Assembly: GCA_947652605.1 (NCBI GenBank)
Contig: OX393581.1
Coordinates: 14,326,640 to 14,390,639, forward strand
Reading direction: 5' to 3'
Origin: Elmis aenea
Lineage: Eukaryota; Arthropoda; Insecta; Coleoptera; Elmidae
DNA length: 64,000 nucleotides
How positions within the stretch are numbered: the first letter of the stretch is position 1; each line of letters starts with the position of its first letter. The notes under the pieces were generated by a model. That model made no database searches. It saw only the letters and a list, made by a program, of their open reading frames with translations, and was not told the origin of the DNA. This document shows positions 1-11,131 of the stretch, piece by piece. The translations under genes and the position numbers were made by a program.

Positions 1-144
1 TGCATAATCATTGCAGTAGAAAAAGTTTCTCTGTATTTAGTCCATCTGCTAAGATAATTTCTTGTATTTTAGATTCAAAATATATAATAACTAACACATT
101 TTTCTGAATACCATAAAAAAATTGCTTAAGTAATGAAAGGACTC

Positions 145-1105
145 TATTGAACGAAGTAATAAAATCAAGAAAAGTACCAAGGGATTGGAACATTGGAATA
201 ATCCTACCATTATACAAGAAATGGGACAAAAGGGATTGTTCTAACAACCAGGGGTTTGGAGCGGAGCGCGGAGCTGGAGCGCGGAGCAGTGGAGCAATGG
301 GTTTTTGCCCGGAGCGGGAGCGGAGCCCGGAGCAAAGAATTTTGATTGCTCCACTGCTCCACTTTACTATTATAAACTACAATAATTTTTTTTTATGAAT
401 TATTCTCATGGGTATAGTATTTAATAAAATTATAAATAAACTAAATTTAATTTTTTTGAAGTAAAATTATTATAATGTAAATTTTCTGAATAATAATTTT
501 CATTATTTTGTATTTGAATTTTGAAAAATTTTAAAGAACTTTTTTTTTCTATTTTAACTGAAGATCAATAATTTGTTCATTTATTTAACTTCTCTTGTTT
601 CTTAGGGTCAAATATTGTAATTTTTGGTCCATTTCCACATATCCCATAAGACTTTAGCTTTGTTTTTAAAAACAAATTTTTTAATAAAAAAACTTATTTT
701 ATTAATATTTGGAGCGCGGAGCGGAGCTGGAGCAGGCATCTTGATGCCGCAGCGGAGCTGGAGCGGAGCAACTAAAAAAATGGACTGCTCCAAACCCCTG
801 GTTCTAACTATAGAGGAATAACATTAATGAGTATACCAGGAAAAATACTGGCAAGAGTAATGGAAGGCAGACGAAAAGAAACATAGAAAGCACACTAGAA
901 GAATCCCAATACAGTTGCAGAGAGAATACACAAGACCCTGTCTTTATATTAAGACAAACAATAAAAAAGAATTTAACAAACAACAAGGAAATACATTCAT
1001 GTTTTATAGACTTGGAAAAAGCATTTGATAAAATCAAAAGGAAAGACGTATGGTGCGGCCTAACAAGTAAGGGAATAGAAATAGAAACAATCAACATAAG
1101 TAATA
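145..1105 (+). pseudogene. RTE-like LINE reverse transcriptase fragment, split by a hAT MITE
   Basis: This is a decayed fragment of a non-LTR retrotransposon reverse transcriptase. The first part (145-245) reads LNEVIKSRKVPRDWNIGI and leads into the YKKWDKRDCSN segment. The frame resumes after a 555-bp insertion at 809 as YRGITLMSIPGKI. Further on, CFIDLEKAFDKIKRKDVW is visible near 1000-1050, the conserved palm segment of LINE reverse transcriptases. Several frameshifts and stops lie between 870 and 1000, so it cannot make a working protein. The same FDKIKRKDVW segment appears on the minus strand at 25.0-25.3 kb, so these are copies of one family. The RTE-like label comes from the style of the C-terminal region in those sister copies and is an inference. 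It loses homology near 1105. Confidence 0.85.
246..800. mobile_element. Non-autonomous hAT element with GGAGC-rich ends
   Basis: The insertion sits inside the LINE reading frame. Its ends are CAGGGGTTTGGAGC (from 249) and GCTCCAAACCCCTG (to 800), a clear terminal inverted repeat. The 8-bp duplication GTTCTAAC flanks it at 238-245 and 801-808, and removing one copy restores the LINE frame (CSN-YRGITL). Three extra bases (AAC, 246-248) precede the left inverted repeat. Both subterminal regions (255-340 and 710-775) are packed with GGAGC/GCGGAGC words, while the centre is very AT-rich. An 8-bp TSD with a CAGGGG terminus is the hAT superfamily signature. No transposase is encoded. Confidence 0.85.
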
Positions 1106-2355
1106 AAATAATTAAAACAAGTCGCTTTTTAACTGTACACCGTCTTGACTGTTCGGCACGTTTTAAGACCCCTAGCGTCGAAGCGGGACCCTAAATAAGT
1201 GATTTTAAAGAACCCCTACAAGATAATCAATTCAATTACAAATAGGTACAAGTCCTTTTGTTTTTTGAGCAAAACCAATTTAAAATTATGAAGTTAGCGA
1301 GTTCCGTTGGTACAATAAACACAAAACGTTGAATACCTTAAAATGTTTAACGAAATTCCATTAATAATGCAAAAATTTTTACGAGCATATTTCTTATTAT
1401 TTATTCAAAAAATATGTTTTCTTACATATGCTGCAATTAAAATGTAAATAAAAGTACCTGTCACTTGTCTTGATTTTCAATTTACTCCAACGTAAACCGA
1501 AAAGTTTATTGAATTCATTGATGTTCTTAATAAATTAAGTGACAAACGAATAACATACAGAAAATAAATAATAAACGGAAAATTAATAAAAAAAGAAATT
1601 AATGAAAATCTGAAGGCATTTAGATTAAAACATTAAATTAAAAGTCTGACAGATGGTTAAATGATATTATAAATATAATAAAAACCAGATTTCTACTAAT
1701 GAAGCAACAAGAGTATTAAAACTGGTCTTGCATTTTGACAAAAGATCTTTATGAAGTGATTTTTAATAAAACATATTGATGTTACAATAGATTTTTTTAT
1801 GGTAAAACGTAATAGAGTTTATAACAGTGCAATTTAGTCTTTGAAATCAATGAGCAGTTTAGTTCTATCCTAAATAAAAGAAAATTAATTAATTATCTAT
1901 TTTATATTATAGACAATATTAATTATTATATTTTTGAGTAGGCTTTTATTTAAAAAGCTTAGGTACAATCAGTTTTTGTGCCTATGACTCTACCCATTAT
2001 AATATAGGTAAGTACTTTTATCACCGGGAAACTTTTAAAAATTTAAAAGTCAAGAAACAAATACATAAAACATTTTAAACTTTAACGAAACGACAAGCGA
2101 GTAACCTTATGTATAAGTCCGGAGAGGTTTTTTTTTTGGTGCAAGGTAATATAATTTATTTCTTAGTTTAAATTATTATTTACTTTAAAACGTACTTGTT
2201 TACTTCAAATCAAACAGAACGTTACATAAACAAAATTAATAGAGCAAGGTAGGAGTGAAACCTTGGTGTGATTTTTTTTAAGTGTCTGAATTGCCGTTAA
2301 CTTTTACCAAAAACGTTTCAAAAATTGAAATTTTATTTCAATGCAGTTTAAATGT
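1106..2355. other. AT-rich non-coding DNA, no gene seen
   Basis: No convincing coding sequence or bounded element is visible, apart from the short hammerhead-like motif near 1696 that is listed separately. Confidence 0.5.
1688..1745 (+). ncRNA. Hammerhead-like motif, copy 1 (degenerate)
   Basis: The core reads CTAATGA, then a short arm, then AAAACTGGTCTTGCAT. It aligns with four other copies in the window. This copy keeps a GTC triplet just before the TTGCAT arm, as expected at a hammerhead cleavage site, but CTGATGA and GAAA are both mutated. It is probably inactive. Confidence 0.35.
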
Positions 2356-2363
2356 GTTAAAAT

Positions 2364-2821
2364 CAGGGCATGAAACCGGTTTTTTAAACCGGTTTAAAAA
2401 ACCGGTTAACCGTTATTTTTTGTCAGAAAAAGTGATTTTTAACCGAAACCGAAACCGTTATTTTTAAAGGCAAAAAAAACGGTAACCTTTAACCAAAATA
2501 ATAAAAAACCGGTTTTTTAACGTCTTTTTTTTAATAAAAATTACGATGAAAAATACAAAATCTGTAGTAAATGCGATTAGTTTACCAAAAGTCATTACTG
2601 AACTCTTGATTGTACATTTATTATAAAATTATAAATAAATAATATCATTTCATACTTTGCATTCCTGATCTAAATAATTTTAAAAACCGGTTAATTTAAC
2701 CCGTTTTTTCTAAACCGGTTTTTTACGAATAAAACCGGTTTTTCAACAAAAACCGTTATAAAAATAAAGTTCTCGATTTCGGTTAACCGTTAACCAAAAA
2801 TTTTTTCGGTTTCGAGCCCTG
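2364..2821. mobile_element. hAT-type MITE, AAACCGGTT-rich
   Basis: The element begins CAGGGCATGAAACCGG and ends CGGTTTCGAGCCCTG. It is flanked by a perfect 8-bp duplication, GTTAAAAT (2356-2363 and 2822-2829). Both halves are full of AAACCGGTT, AACCGTTA and related words, and the middle is AT-rich filler. A short stretch near 11830-11915 and a 274-bp element at 59401-59674 share the AACCG/CGGTT vocabulary. The 61-aa reading frame across its left end is not a gene. Confidence 0.88.
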
Positions 2822-3095
2822 GTTAAAATACAGCCTAAAATATGCAAAAATGTTATTAAAAAGAATGAATAATAAGTTCAAGTGGCATGTTAAGAAAAAG
2901 ATTTCGTCGAGAGATCAAGCGACCAACCTTGTGCAAAATTATATTAAAGATTGACATCATGCACAATTGGTTCCTAAATTATTGTGTTAGTCCGTAAAAA
3001 TGTTAACTAAAATGAAACTATATCCTTTAAGTTATCAAACATGCCTAATAAAACATACACACAGCGTTTGCGAATTTGAAAAGGGCTGCTTTTTC

Positions 3096-3810
3096 TTACA
3101 GTGTGTACAAAAATGAACTTTACAAAAAAGTTTTTAGTAAAAGTTGTTTGTGGTCATTTACTACATAACCTAAAATTATTTTTAACTTTACTGTGTTTTG
3201 TTTTTGCGCACCCGTTAACGTCAAAATGAATTACGCCCGTCAATTCTACCCAATATGAACATAAACAAACCATGGTTACTTTGGAATAATTATTTAATTT
3301 TTTACTCAAAAACTGCAGGTTTTACAAGAAAAACTAAAGGATAAAAAAGTTTTTAAACAAATCAAGCTTTCAAAAACCAATTTATAAATTGCAAAATGTT
3401 AACCTACCAAAATGTTCTGAAACAAAAACCAACTGGGGTCGCGCTTTTCAGCCCCCTGTGAAGGTGGGAGATGATTGAAAATATTACTATGGGAAACCTT
3501 TCGATAAATATAAAACATTTACCAAATATCATTCTCCTAAATTTATCCAAAGAGATAGGTAGGTAAGGTACCTAATTTTACCGCTCCTCTTTGGGAGGTT
3601 GTAACTCCGAAAGGAGACGTCTAAGAAAACATTTTTATATGAAAAACCCCCCTTAATTTTTGATAAGGAATCACCTTCCGAATTTTTTCGCAATATTTAC
3701 GAAACATCCTGTATAGTAAATGACCACAAACAACTTTTGTACAAATCTTTTTTTTTGTAAAGTTGTCACAAGACGAGATATTGGTCTGTTACCTTACTTT
3801 TTGTACACAA
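3096..3810. repeat. Palindromic element of the TACAGTGTG family, carrying an insertion
   Basis: The left part starts TTACAGTGTGTACAAAAA and the right part ends ACTTTTTGTACACA. Near the insertion, GTTTGTGGTCATTTAC (left) mirrors GTAAATGACCACAAAC (right). The left internal sequence (tacataacctaaaatta, then tttttgcgca) matches the element at 51398-52248 and the arms at 31.2-32.0 kb. A different repeat (3236-3716) occupies the middle. Confidence 0.6.
3236..3716. repeat. Half copy of the palindromic repeat found at 39235-41678
   Basis: It starts CCCGTCAATTCTACCCAATA and ends near CATCCTGTATAG. It contains TACCGCTCCTCTTTGGGAGG and TAACTCCGAAAGGAGACGTC, and the same strings recur with small changes at 41528-41570 and inverted at 39330-39375. 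It is nested in the element at 3096-3810. Confidence 0.65.
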
Positions 3811-4591
3811 AAAAAAGACTTCTACACTGTCTCGATCATTAAAAATTAAAACATCTGACTTGCATTTCGCGAACTCAATTTCGATTTAAAAAAACCAAAA
3901 CTTGCAACTTATGAATAAGCCGTTTCGTTGTATGGATCAATTACGTCGACAGCTAATTCGCAATTACATTGGCAATTACATCTTACAACAATATTCGACG
4001 ATTATTGTCGATTCACTTGGGATTTAAACTTTTTGTTGTGTTCTTTGTGGTGTGCTGTACGTACCATGCTCTTGCGGGCTTACTACAAAGCGATTTTATA
4101 AGAAGTGGACAGTCATTTGCCGCCGTACTTCAAAGATGTACTTGGTAATTTATAAGAAGCTTGCTCGTTACCAACAGAACTAAATTCATTGCTCGTAACG
4201 TGCTTTTTTTAAGGCCGCTTGCCCAGGTGGCAATATACCTGGCATCTTCTCCAATACTACCAGCTTGAAATTATTTTCTAATTTCAATGTGTATTAAAAA
4301 AATGGCTCAAAGCTTCATAAATTGCGCAGTGGGCTACTACTTCAAGCATAAAAAATTAATTATAAAGTCGCTATCTAGACTAATTAATTACTTTTTAATT
4401 ACACATACCCACTTTTTCAATTACTTCCAGATTCGAGCTGAGTTTGAGATAAAAAAAACTCAGGTATTTGTTTGTCATGATATCTATTGCGATACTACGA
4501 CTCAGATAAAAAATAAAAAAAGATGTTTATTTTCAGTGGTAATATAACAAGTGCATTGAAAATTATCGATACATTTTAGTAAATATGCCCG
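3811..4591. other. Non-coding DNA, no gene seen
   Basis: Nothing recognised. The 86-aa open frame at 4287-4547 has no domain I know and a composition typical of random AT-rich sequence. Confidence 0.5.
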
Positions 4592-4653
4592 AATGCAAGT
4601 TGAGCTGAAAAAATCACGAGTGCACTAGTGTTTTTTTCTGATTCAACTTGCAT
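4592..4653. repeat. 62-bp imperfect palindrome
   Basis: ATGCAAGTTGA at the left is mirrored by TCAACTTGCAT at the right. The centre CGAGTGCACTAGTG is also nearly self-complementary. It may be the core of a small inverted-repeat element. No flanking duplication was identified. Confidence 0.6.
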
Positions 4654-4891
4654 GAGTGAAGATTTGTTAAAAATTATAGATTATTTGCAATGCACGAGTT
4701 ATATTTTATCAGAAAATTTCCTTCACCTAACCTACCTGTCAAATTAAATGTATGTTATGTCAAATTACTGTTAGAATGGTGCGTTAGGGGTGTGGTTTAA
4801 TCTATATTAAAGTAACGCTACTGGTCGCCGAAATTCGTCAAAAAATTATTAAGGCCAAAATATTTCATTCCCTCTCCAAATTTATATTTTC

Positions 4892-5155
4892 GACGAATCA
4901 CAAACTCAGATTTCTTAGAAACGACCAATAAACGCATGAAAATCTGTTGATTGCGAAAAGGATATTATCAGTGTATGATTATGTTTATTGGTCGTTTCTA
5001 GGAAATTTGAGTTTGTTATTGGTCGAAAACGTAAATTCGATAGGAGGATCAACATCTGACAGGGGAATGTAAAACTATTAGTACCGTGTAATAAAGCTTC
5101 TATTGGTAGTATCTAGAAGATTTAAGATTAGTGATTGGTTGAAAACGCAAATTTG
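4892..5155. repeat. Inverted and direct repeat cluster (TATTGGTCGTTTCTAG)
   Basis: CTTAGAAACGACCAATAAACG (near 4916-4936, minus one base) is mirrored at 4983-5000 by GTTTATTGGTCGTTTCTAG. The sequence further out (CACAAACTCAGATTT and AAATTTGAGTTTG) pairs as well. A third, direct, diverged copy runs from 5100 to 5155 (TCTATTGGTAGTATCTAGAA). Together they form a hairpin plus one extra arm, the remains of palindromic elements. Confidence 0.6.
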
Positions 5156-6540
5156 ACAGGTGAAGGAATTTTTCTCTTAAACAATAAGTTTTCACATTAA
5201 TGGACATTAACAACAGTTAAAGTATAATAAAGATTGCAAATTTGGGGGCAATACGTATTGTGTTATTCCATGTTTTTTTTTTTTTTTGTTATTAATGATG
5301 ATTGACAAGATGAATTTATAAGAAAGCTGGCATAAAAATTACTAGAAAAAATTTAAGTAATTATGTGGAAATAAAGAAACTATTGTAAATATACAATTAG
5401 ATGATACCAGACTACCATAAGTACTACAACAATTCTGCTATTGAGGTAGACGGGCGTTTCAAAGAGAAATCAAAACCAACAATTAAGCTAGCTAAACAAG
5501 CATTTTATAAAAACAAAAATTATCTAATTGTTAGAATATAACAAGTAAGACAATAAATTTGGAAATAATAAAACACTTAAAAACGTATGTGTGAGCAAGG
5601 CATGATATGGAATTAAAACCCGCAACGTTGGGAACGCAAGAGAGGAAGAAATTGGAACCATTTGAGAGCTGGCACTATTGAAGAATTGTTTAGGTATTAT
5701 AGGTAGTAACATCAGCTTTCAAGAAATTCTTAAATGAGTTCAAGAAATTCTTTAAAAAATCTAGAAACAACAACTATACTAAAATCAATTTTGTCTTTTT
5801 GTAACTTCCACTTCATCAAGGTATCCTAGTGTCCTTCTGGAAGTTCAAAAGAAACTCAAAAACTAAAACATTGTATAACTTAGTTCCTTTTTAAAACACC
5901 TTTTTTTTTATTAAACAAAAATAACGTTTTTAATTTCTGAGAAAAATCTGTTATTGATTAACATTTACATTGGTTTTGCCAGTAGACCTTTTATTTATTT
6001 ATTTTTATACAACTGTTGTAAACAAATAAATAAATATCTAAGAACACTTCTGATAAAGAGAAGAGATTCTTAAATATAAATAAAAAACCTTTTAAAATAT
6101 TAAGACACATAATTTTTAAACAAACATAATTTTTAGTACTTTGTCAAAAAAACCTTTACTTCTCTTAAACATTTTGTAATGAAATTGTTGCACCTTATTA
6201 AATACTATATAAACATCGTTTAAAACTTTTTTGTACATCATTAAAAAAATGACACTATGGGACGTGGGACGCCACATCAAATTACATCGCACTATAAAAA
6301 CAGCCAAGTGCTTTGGCAAAAAAGGTATATTCGGAAACAAGCTGATTAATTTTCCCCGTCTTGGTTTAAAATAAATGGAATTTTTCAATACAAATTCCTC
6401 TTACTGACATAAATCGTAACCACTTTTTTGAATAATCTGTTTGATGTTTTATAAAATCTCCAATATCTTTCATTATATCACATTACACTTTATTATCCCA
6501 CTAAATGACAATCAATTATGTAAACGTAATATTATCTGAC
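5156..6540. other. AT-rich non-coding DNA
   Basis: No bounded element or gene is supported. A 45-codon frame at 5401-5538 contains KPTIKLAKQAFYKNKNYL, which faintly resembles the 'AKQAFYK' segment of LINE reverse transcriptases. That is too short to call. Confidence 0.4.
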
Positions 6541-6893
6541 AATTAAGAGAATAAAATTAAAACAAATTTATTCTCTCGTCTTTGGGGTTCCACACTCTCG
6601 ACTTTTATTTCGGCTTCGATCTTCAGTGATAAACCACAAGAACCACTAATCACACAGCAAGTGCGCTGATTGAAAGGTAATATCCAAACGATACTCTTAA
6701 CTGATAATCTCCCATGAATTACTTCGTATGTTGTACATGTAACGTGAGAACTTGTTTGGGTTTTTATACAATGCATTGATTAAAAACAGATATAAATGAT
6801 AATTGGCCGGCAGAAAGAAACTATCAAATACAATCTACATCTTAACTAGTTTGGTTATAAATCTTGCTCATTCCATTGCCAGAAGAGACATGT
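6541..6893 (-). repeat. Possible solo LTR
   Basis: Read on the minus strand, the segment starts TGTTACATGTCTCTTCTGG. It has a TATA-like box (TATAAAAACCC, near 6760) and then an AATAAA signal (GAGAATAAATTTG, near 6570), the order expected of an LTR promoter and polyadenylation region. It could end in TGTCA just past 6541. I found no matching flanking duplication and no second copy, so this is only a suggestion. Confidence 0.25.
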
Positions 6894-7405
6894 AACAAAT
6901 TCCTATTGTAGAAGAGAACCTACAAATTAATATTTTTTTGAAGCAATAAATCAGTTTTTTAATAATTACTATAGCAGTTGTTAAAACTTAACGTGAGATT
7001 GGTAAATTATGAACCTCTAGTTCATGGCAAAAAATTAATCATAAGAGCACAACTACAAATTAGTATATGAAATATATTTAAAGGAAGTTTAAAAATGAAT
7101 TATAGCTCACAATGCAGGAGTTGTAACAACAAAGATGATCGATCTATCTCCTTAGCGACAATCTAACAATAACAAAAAAAATTAAACTGACACCATTTCT
7201 ATTTTAAAATTTAAAAGCGTTTGTAAAAGTTGTTGCAATATGAGCTTAAATACATTTAAAAGATCAGGATTTAAAAAAAATAATGTGACACAACAATTGT
7301 ATGTCAGATTTAAAAAGACCAATCTTAGGAACCAAAATAAATATTGATACAGAAAAAGATATAAAATACTAAAGATCTATAGACCACAGACACTGTTATG
7401 ATATG
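6894..7405. other. AT-rich non-coding DNA, nothing recognised
   Basis: No coding sequence and no clear repeat boundary. Confidence 0.5.
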
Positions 7406-7484
7406 CAAAGGTGTCCAAACTACGGGTCGTGGGTCACATCCGGACCGCGATATGATTTAATCTGGTCCGCGAAAGAATTGTACA

Positions 7485-7755
7485 CACATACAGACCGGTG
7501 TGTGTGTTCCGCTCGCGCTGCAGACTTCTATAGGGGGATTGACCCCCTCTTCAGCCGTTAGAGGTGCAAGGATTGTGGATAAGGATGTGGATAGTCAAAG
7601 ATGGGCAAGGATAGGTGAAGGTACTGCCACAGCATTTGACTTAACTGTAGAGGAAACCACCTCAACCCTCTACAATGACAGTCGGCCCTGGAATTCGAAC
7701 CCATGACCTCCCGATTGCAAGTTAGGTTGTTAACAACCAGCCACCGAGCTCGGTT
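7485..7755 (-). mobile_element. tRNA-derived SINE
   Basis: On the minus strand, GGGTTCGAATTCC is a near-perfect RNA polymerase III B box. A box-like sequence (GCTCGGTGGCTGG) lies about 35 bp upstream of it, the spacing of a tRNA promoter. The body continues for about 200 bp and ends in a CACACACC/TGTGTG-like tail. Flanking direct repeats GAAAGAATTGTACA (7471-7484) and GAAAGAATTGTGCA (7756-7769) are the 14-bp duplications left by LINE-driven insertion. I see no sign of a functional tRNA gene: the 3' part is unrelated to a tRNA. Confidence 0.8.
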
Positions 7756-8126
7756 GAAAGAATTGTGCAAAAATGTGCCTACTAGACTAAGTTTCCAATA
7801 GAAATCTGTAAAAAGCAGGGGGTATTAATAGATTTCAAATGCAAAAATTAATATTGCGTTCAAAATTTATTGATATTTCATATTATATTAATTCCTGGTA
7901 TGTTGACATATTATACTGCAGTTCGATGACTTAGCTGTGGAAAGGTTCTTTAGCGCTTGTTTTAGCTTAGGAATGAAATTGATATATTTTTTACGGAGAA
8001 CAATCATAATGAGCCACTTTTATCAAATACCGAGTGGCTTTGGAAGTTGGCATTTTTTGCAGATCTGATAAACCACATGAACATTTATTTGCTCCTATCA
8101 AGGCATTCAGAGCAAAGTTGATACTT

Positions 8127-8375
8127 CGCACACCCAATTCAATACCGCCGTAACTGCAAAAGTCTTCGTCTTCGAGATACAGCGGCATTGCACTGCTAAA
8201 CATTTTAACTATAGAGTTATACTATAAAGCCATACATCGTTAACCTTCTATTTTTTATATTTTTACTACATGTGGCTTTATATCACTCCATAGTTAACAT
8301 GTTTAGCAATGCAATACCACCATATTTCGAAGACAAAGATTTTTGCAGTTACGGCGGTATTGAACTGGGTGTGCG
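8127..8375. mobile_element. 249-bp palindromic MITE inside the hAT transposase
   Basis: The ends are CGCACACCCAATTCAATACC and its mirror image, with arms of about 105 bp around a short AT-rich loop. The 4-bp duplication ACTT lies on both sides (8123-8126 and 8376-8379). Removing the element and one ACTT rejoins the transposase codons as KLILLESQIKDCN, so the boundaries are exact. Confidence 0.85.
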
Positions 8376-9150
8376 ACTTCTGGAAAGCCAAATAAAAGAT
8401 TGTAATTAATTTTGCTCATATGCCATACTGTGCAGAATGGCATAAAAAAGGTGAAGCAGAATTTCCATCCTTGTTCGCAAATTTAATCATTTGACATTTA
8501 AAACAATTTGTTGATTTTGATGCCAATACTGAATTAGGTTGTGACTGTGATGTGGCAATGTCCCAAGTCAAATCCAAATGGAAATTATTGAATTTCAGGA
8601 AAATGGTCATATTAAAGACAAATACAGGGAAGGAAATTTGATCGATTTTTATACATTTTTGAACCCTATGCAGTTTCCAAATTTGAAGAAATTTGCTTAA
8701 ATTTATCTACATTTTGGAGATAACGTATCTTTGCGAACAAACTTTTTCGTGGATGACACATATCAAATCAAAATACAAAGCAAATTAATCGCATGAACAT
8801 TTGAAGTCGCTACTTGTTACAAAATTTGAACCTTAATTAAATAAGAATTTAAAAACACAAAAACAGTTTCATCATTCACATTAATAATTTTAGTATAATT
8901 TGTAACAAAGATACATAATGAGCATTAACTGGTAGTGTTTGTCATCAATAATGTATAACAATTTAATCTCACGCACTCTATAACTAGTTTATGAAATTTT
9001 TGCTTTCGATCAATTTCATATACTTAAAATTATTATTTTCTCTTACCTGAACCAATTTCCTTTTTTTAATTTTTTTTTTTTTATAACGGCCCGCTGAAAG
9101 TACTGAAATGCCCAATGTGGCCCTTGTGGCGAAAAGTTTGTAGACCCCTG

Positions 9151-10041
9151 TGATAAAGTACTGATTATAACTGCATCACATTACATTTTAGTCTGTCTCG
9201 TGATTCCATTTTTCAACTAGTTATCAAAACAAAAATTTTCAGATTCTTGGCATAAGAGCCATCTTTAAAAATGTCTCAATTATTGCTAAAATTGCTACAT
9301 CCAAACTTTAATGATTTTTAAAGTATAATATTGGTTGAGAAAAAATCATCCTTTGTACTTTTTAAATAAAAAATATAATTTCATCTACTATATTTAATAT
9401 TCAGTCAAACATAAATTAAAAATACAGATCTATAAAATAATTATATCGTGAACGCATATATCTGCTGTTTTTATGATTATGTGCCAAGTTAAAAAAAAAC
9501 ATTCTACCTTACAGAGTTATTAACAGACAGTTGTCATCATTAGAAGGAAAATAAAAATTAATCACGTCAACTGAAACTTGTTAATATATTTGAGTCATTT
9601 GTATCATTACGGCTTAAAAATTAAAGCGGAATGGAAATTTTTGTTGCTTAATTATTGAGATGTAAATTTTTTGTTGGAATTTTTTTTTACTAATACTAAT
9701 TTAATAAGGAAAAGATTGTACATCCGTTACTAATACAGTAGTATTAGTTTTTGTGAGTACTGTTGCATACTAATTTATGTCCTTTATCAATGCCATTTCT
9801 TAAATTTTTAATGCAATTTTATAGACGTTTTTTAATACCATTCGGTACTTAAAGTTTTATAGCGATATTTATTTTAATCTGGTAATTTATGGCAGGGAAT
9901 ATAACTCTTCGGTTAAGAGTATTATATGCGTTTTTGGTGGTAGTTCACTGCTCTTAAACAACGTAAAGTGATAAATTAAATTTTTTAAGACTTTTTAAAC
10001 ACGTTATTCCATATCTAGAATCGCGGTTATTGTATCTTTTG
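9151..10041. other. AT-rich non-coding DNA, nothing recognised
   Basis: Only a small palindromic ACTAATACTAAT / GTAGTATTAGT pair near 9690-9750 stands out. Confidence 0.45.
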
Positions 10042-10503
10042 ATAACGAAGGGCAATAGAAACAATCGACATAATAAAAGCGATGTACGAAAAAACGGTAA
10101 ATATTGTAAGAACACAAAAAGAAGAATCGGAGGAGTTTTAAACAAAAGAGGACTTAAAACAAAATATTGTCCATTATTATACGCAGTTGTTATAGATGGC
10201 GTAAGTAAAGAAGTAAAACAAAAAATGGACCGTTTCTCATAGGTAGCTGAAAAATAGAAAAAATAAACAACTGAGCTAATGTATACAGACGACATGATCT
10301 TATTGTTAGTCGTGGAAACAGAAAAAAGAATCTGCAACATAATCTAGAAACTCTAAACCAGGAATTTGAAAATAAATACAGATAAAACCATAAAAACTAT
10401 CATAGCTAAAACAGAGAACAAAAGGCACAACATCACTTTAAATAGACTTAGGTTGGAATAGGTAGATAGCTTTAAATATTTAGGATCATAGAGAAAAAAA
10501 TAA
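10042..10503 (+). pseudogene. RTE-like LINE reverse transcriptase fragment
   Basis: This is a 5'- and 3'-truncated reverse transcriptase piece of the same family as the copies at 1 kb and 23-25 kb. It reads IETIDIIKAMYEKTVNIV at the start, LLYAVVIDGVSKEVKQKM near 10170-10230, and YTDDMILLL (the catalytic YADD box with A changed to T) near 10280. The later segments TLNRLRLE and SFKYLGS correspond to the conserved 'SFKYLG' block. Several stops and frameshifts show that it is dead. Its 3' end abuts the repeat at 10505, so the two probably share an insertion or deletion breakpoint. Confidence 0.85.
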
Positions 10504-10504
10504 C

Positions 10505-11131
10505 GATTGGAAAAAAAAAAGTGAAATATCTCGAAAAGTATGAGTTTTGGGTATAGGACATAGGTACTTAACAAAAAATGAAGCTCTCTTAAAGACGAAT
10601 TCGATGACATAAGAAAATACAGGGGTTTGTATTTGAAAAAATTGAATTACGGGCTTTTGAAAATCAGGAAAGTTGCCACCTATTTATGAACACCCTGTAT
10701 GCGTGATTCAAACTTTTTCGTATCGAGCTAATAGAGCAATGTTTTCTGCATGTCCTTACCAAGTTACAACTCTGTGCTTCAAAAAGTGACTTCAGGAGAA
10801 TTTTTTAAATAAAGACTGAAAATCTTGAAAAATTTTGAAAATCATTTTTTTTTTTAGTGACAAGGCCGCATAAAAACCTGTACTATTTTATATCGATGTA
10901 AAGCTAATATGAAGGCGGTCAAGAATATTAAATAAAAAATGGGGTGTTGTATTTGATTTGAAATATAAAAGTTGCTATTGGTTCCAGAGAGGTGACTCAC
11001 CCTGAATATTTCAAAATATTTGTATCGTGTTCGGAAGAAAAAACTGTATGGAATACCAATTGAATCAACTGTCTATCTCAAACCGTTTAGCCACAATCGA
11101 CCGATCCGCCACTAATGACTCACCCTGTATA
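10505..11131. repeat. Modular CACCCTGTAT repeat, copy A
   Basis: It starts AACGATTGGAAAAAA and TATCTCGAAAAGTATGAG, and ends CACTAATGACTCACCCTGTA. It matches 19125-19735 along its full length with scattered changes. Inside it, CACCCTGTAT-like words occur three times (near 10690, 11000 and 11122), each closing a segment. This suggests it grew from several palindromic-element ends joined together. Confidence 0.75.

Larger units (their letters stand above)
7406..9150 (+). mobile_element. Charlie-like hAT transposon relic with transposase remnants
   Basis: The right end, CGAAAAGTTTGTAGACCCCTG, is a typical hAT terminus, and the left end (CAAAGGTGTCCAAAC) is a diverged partner. The flanks TGATATGC and TGATAAAG look like a decayed 8-bp duplication. 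Transposase remains read on the plus strand. EWLWKLAFFADLINHMN (about 8028-8080) leads to KAFRAKLIL, which after a MITE continues as LESQIKDCN. Near 8735-8820, CEQTFSWMTHIKSKYKAN and HEHLKSLLVTK belong to the hAT C-terminal dimerisation region, in the style of EPM2AIP1/GTF2IRD2-type hATs. Stops and frameshifts are frequent. A SINE and a MITE inserted into it later. Confidence 0.8.

Noticed and set aside
804..1097. A 97-aa minus-strand frame rich in Leu and Phe
   Set aside because: It is the antisense reading of the LINE reverse transcriptase fragment.
6541..6893. A definite LTR retrotransposon
   Set aside because: A TATA-like box and AATAAA are present, but there is no partner LTR, no duplication and no gag or pol nearby, so it is listed only as a weak possibility.
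7500..7770. tRNA gene suggested by the GGTTCGAATTCC box
   Set aside because: The B box belongs to a SINE with flanking 14-bp duplications; no complete cloverleaf is present.
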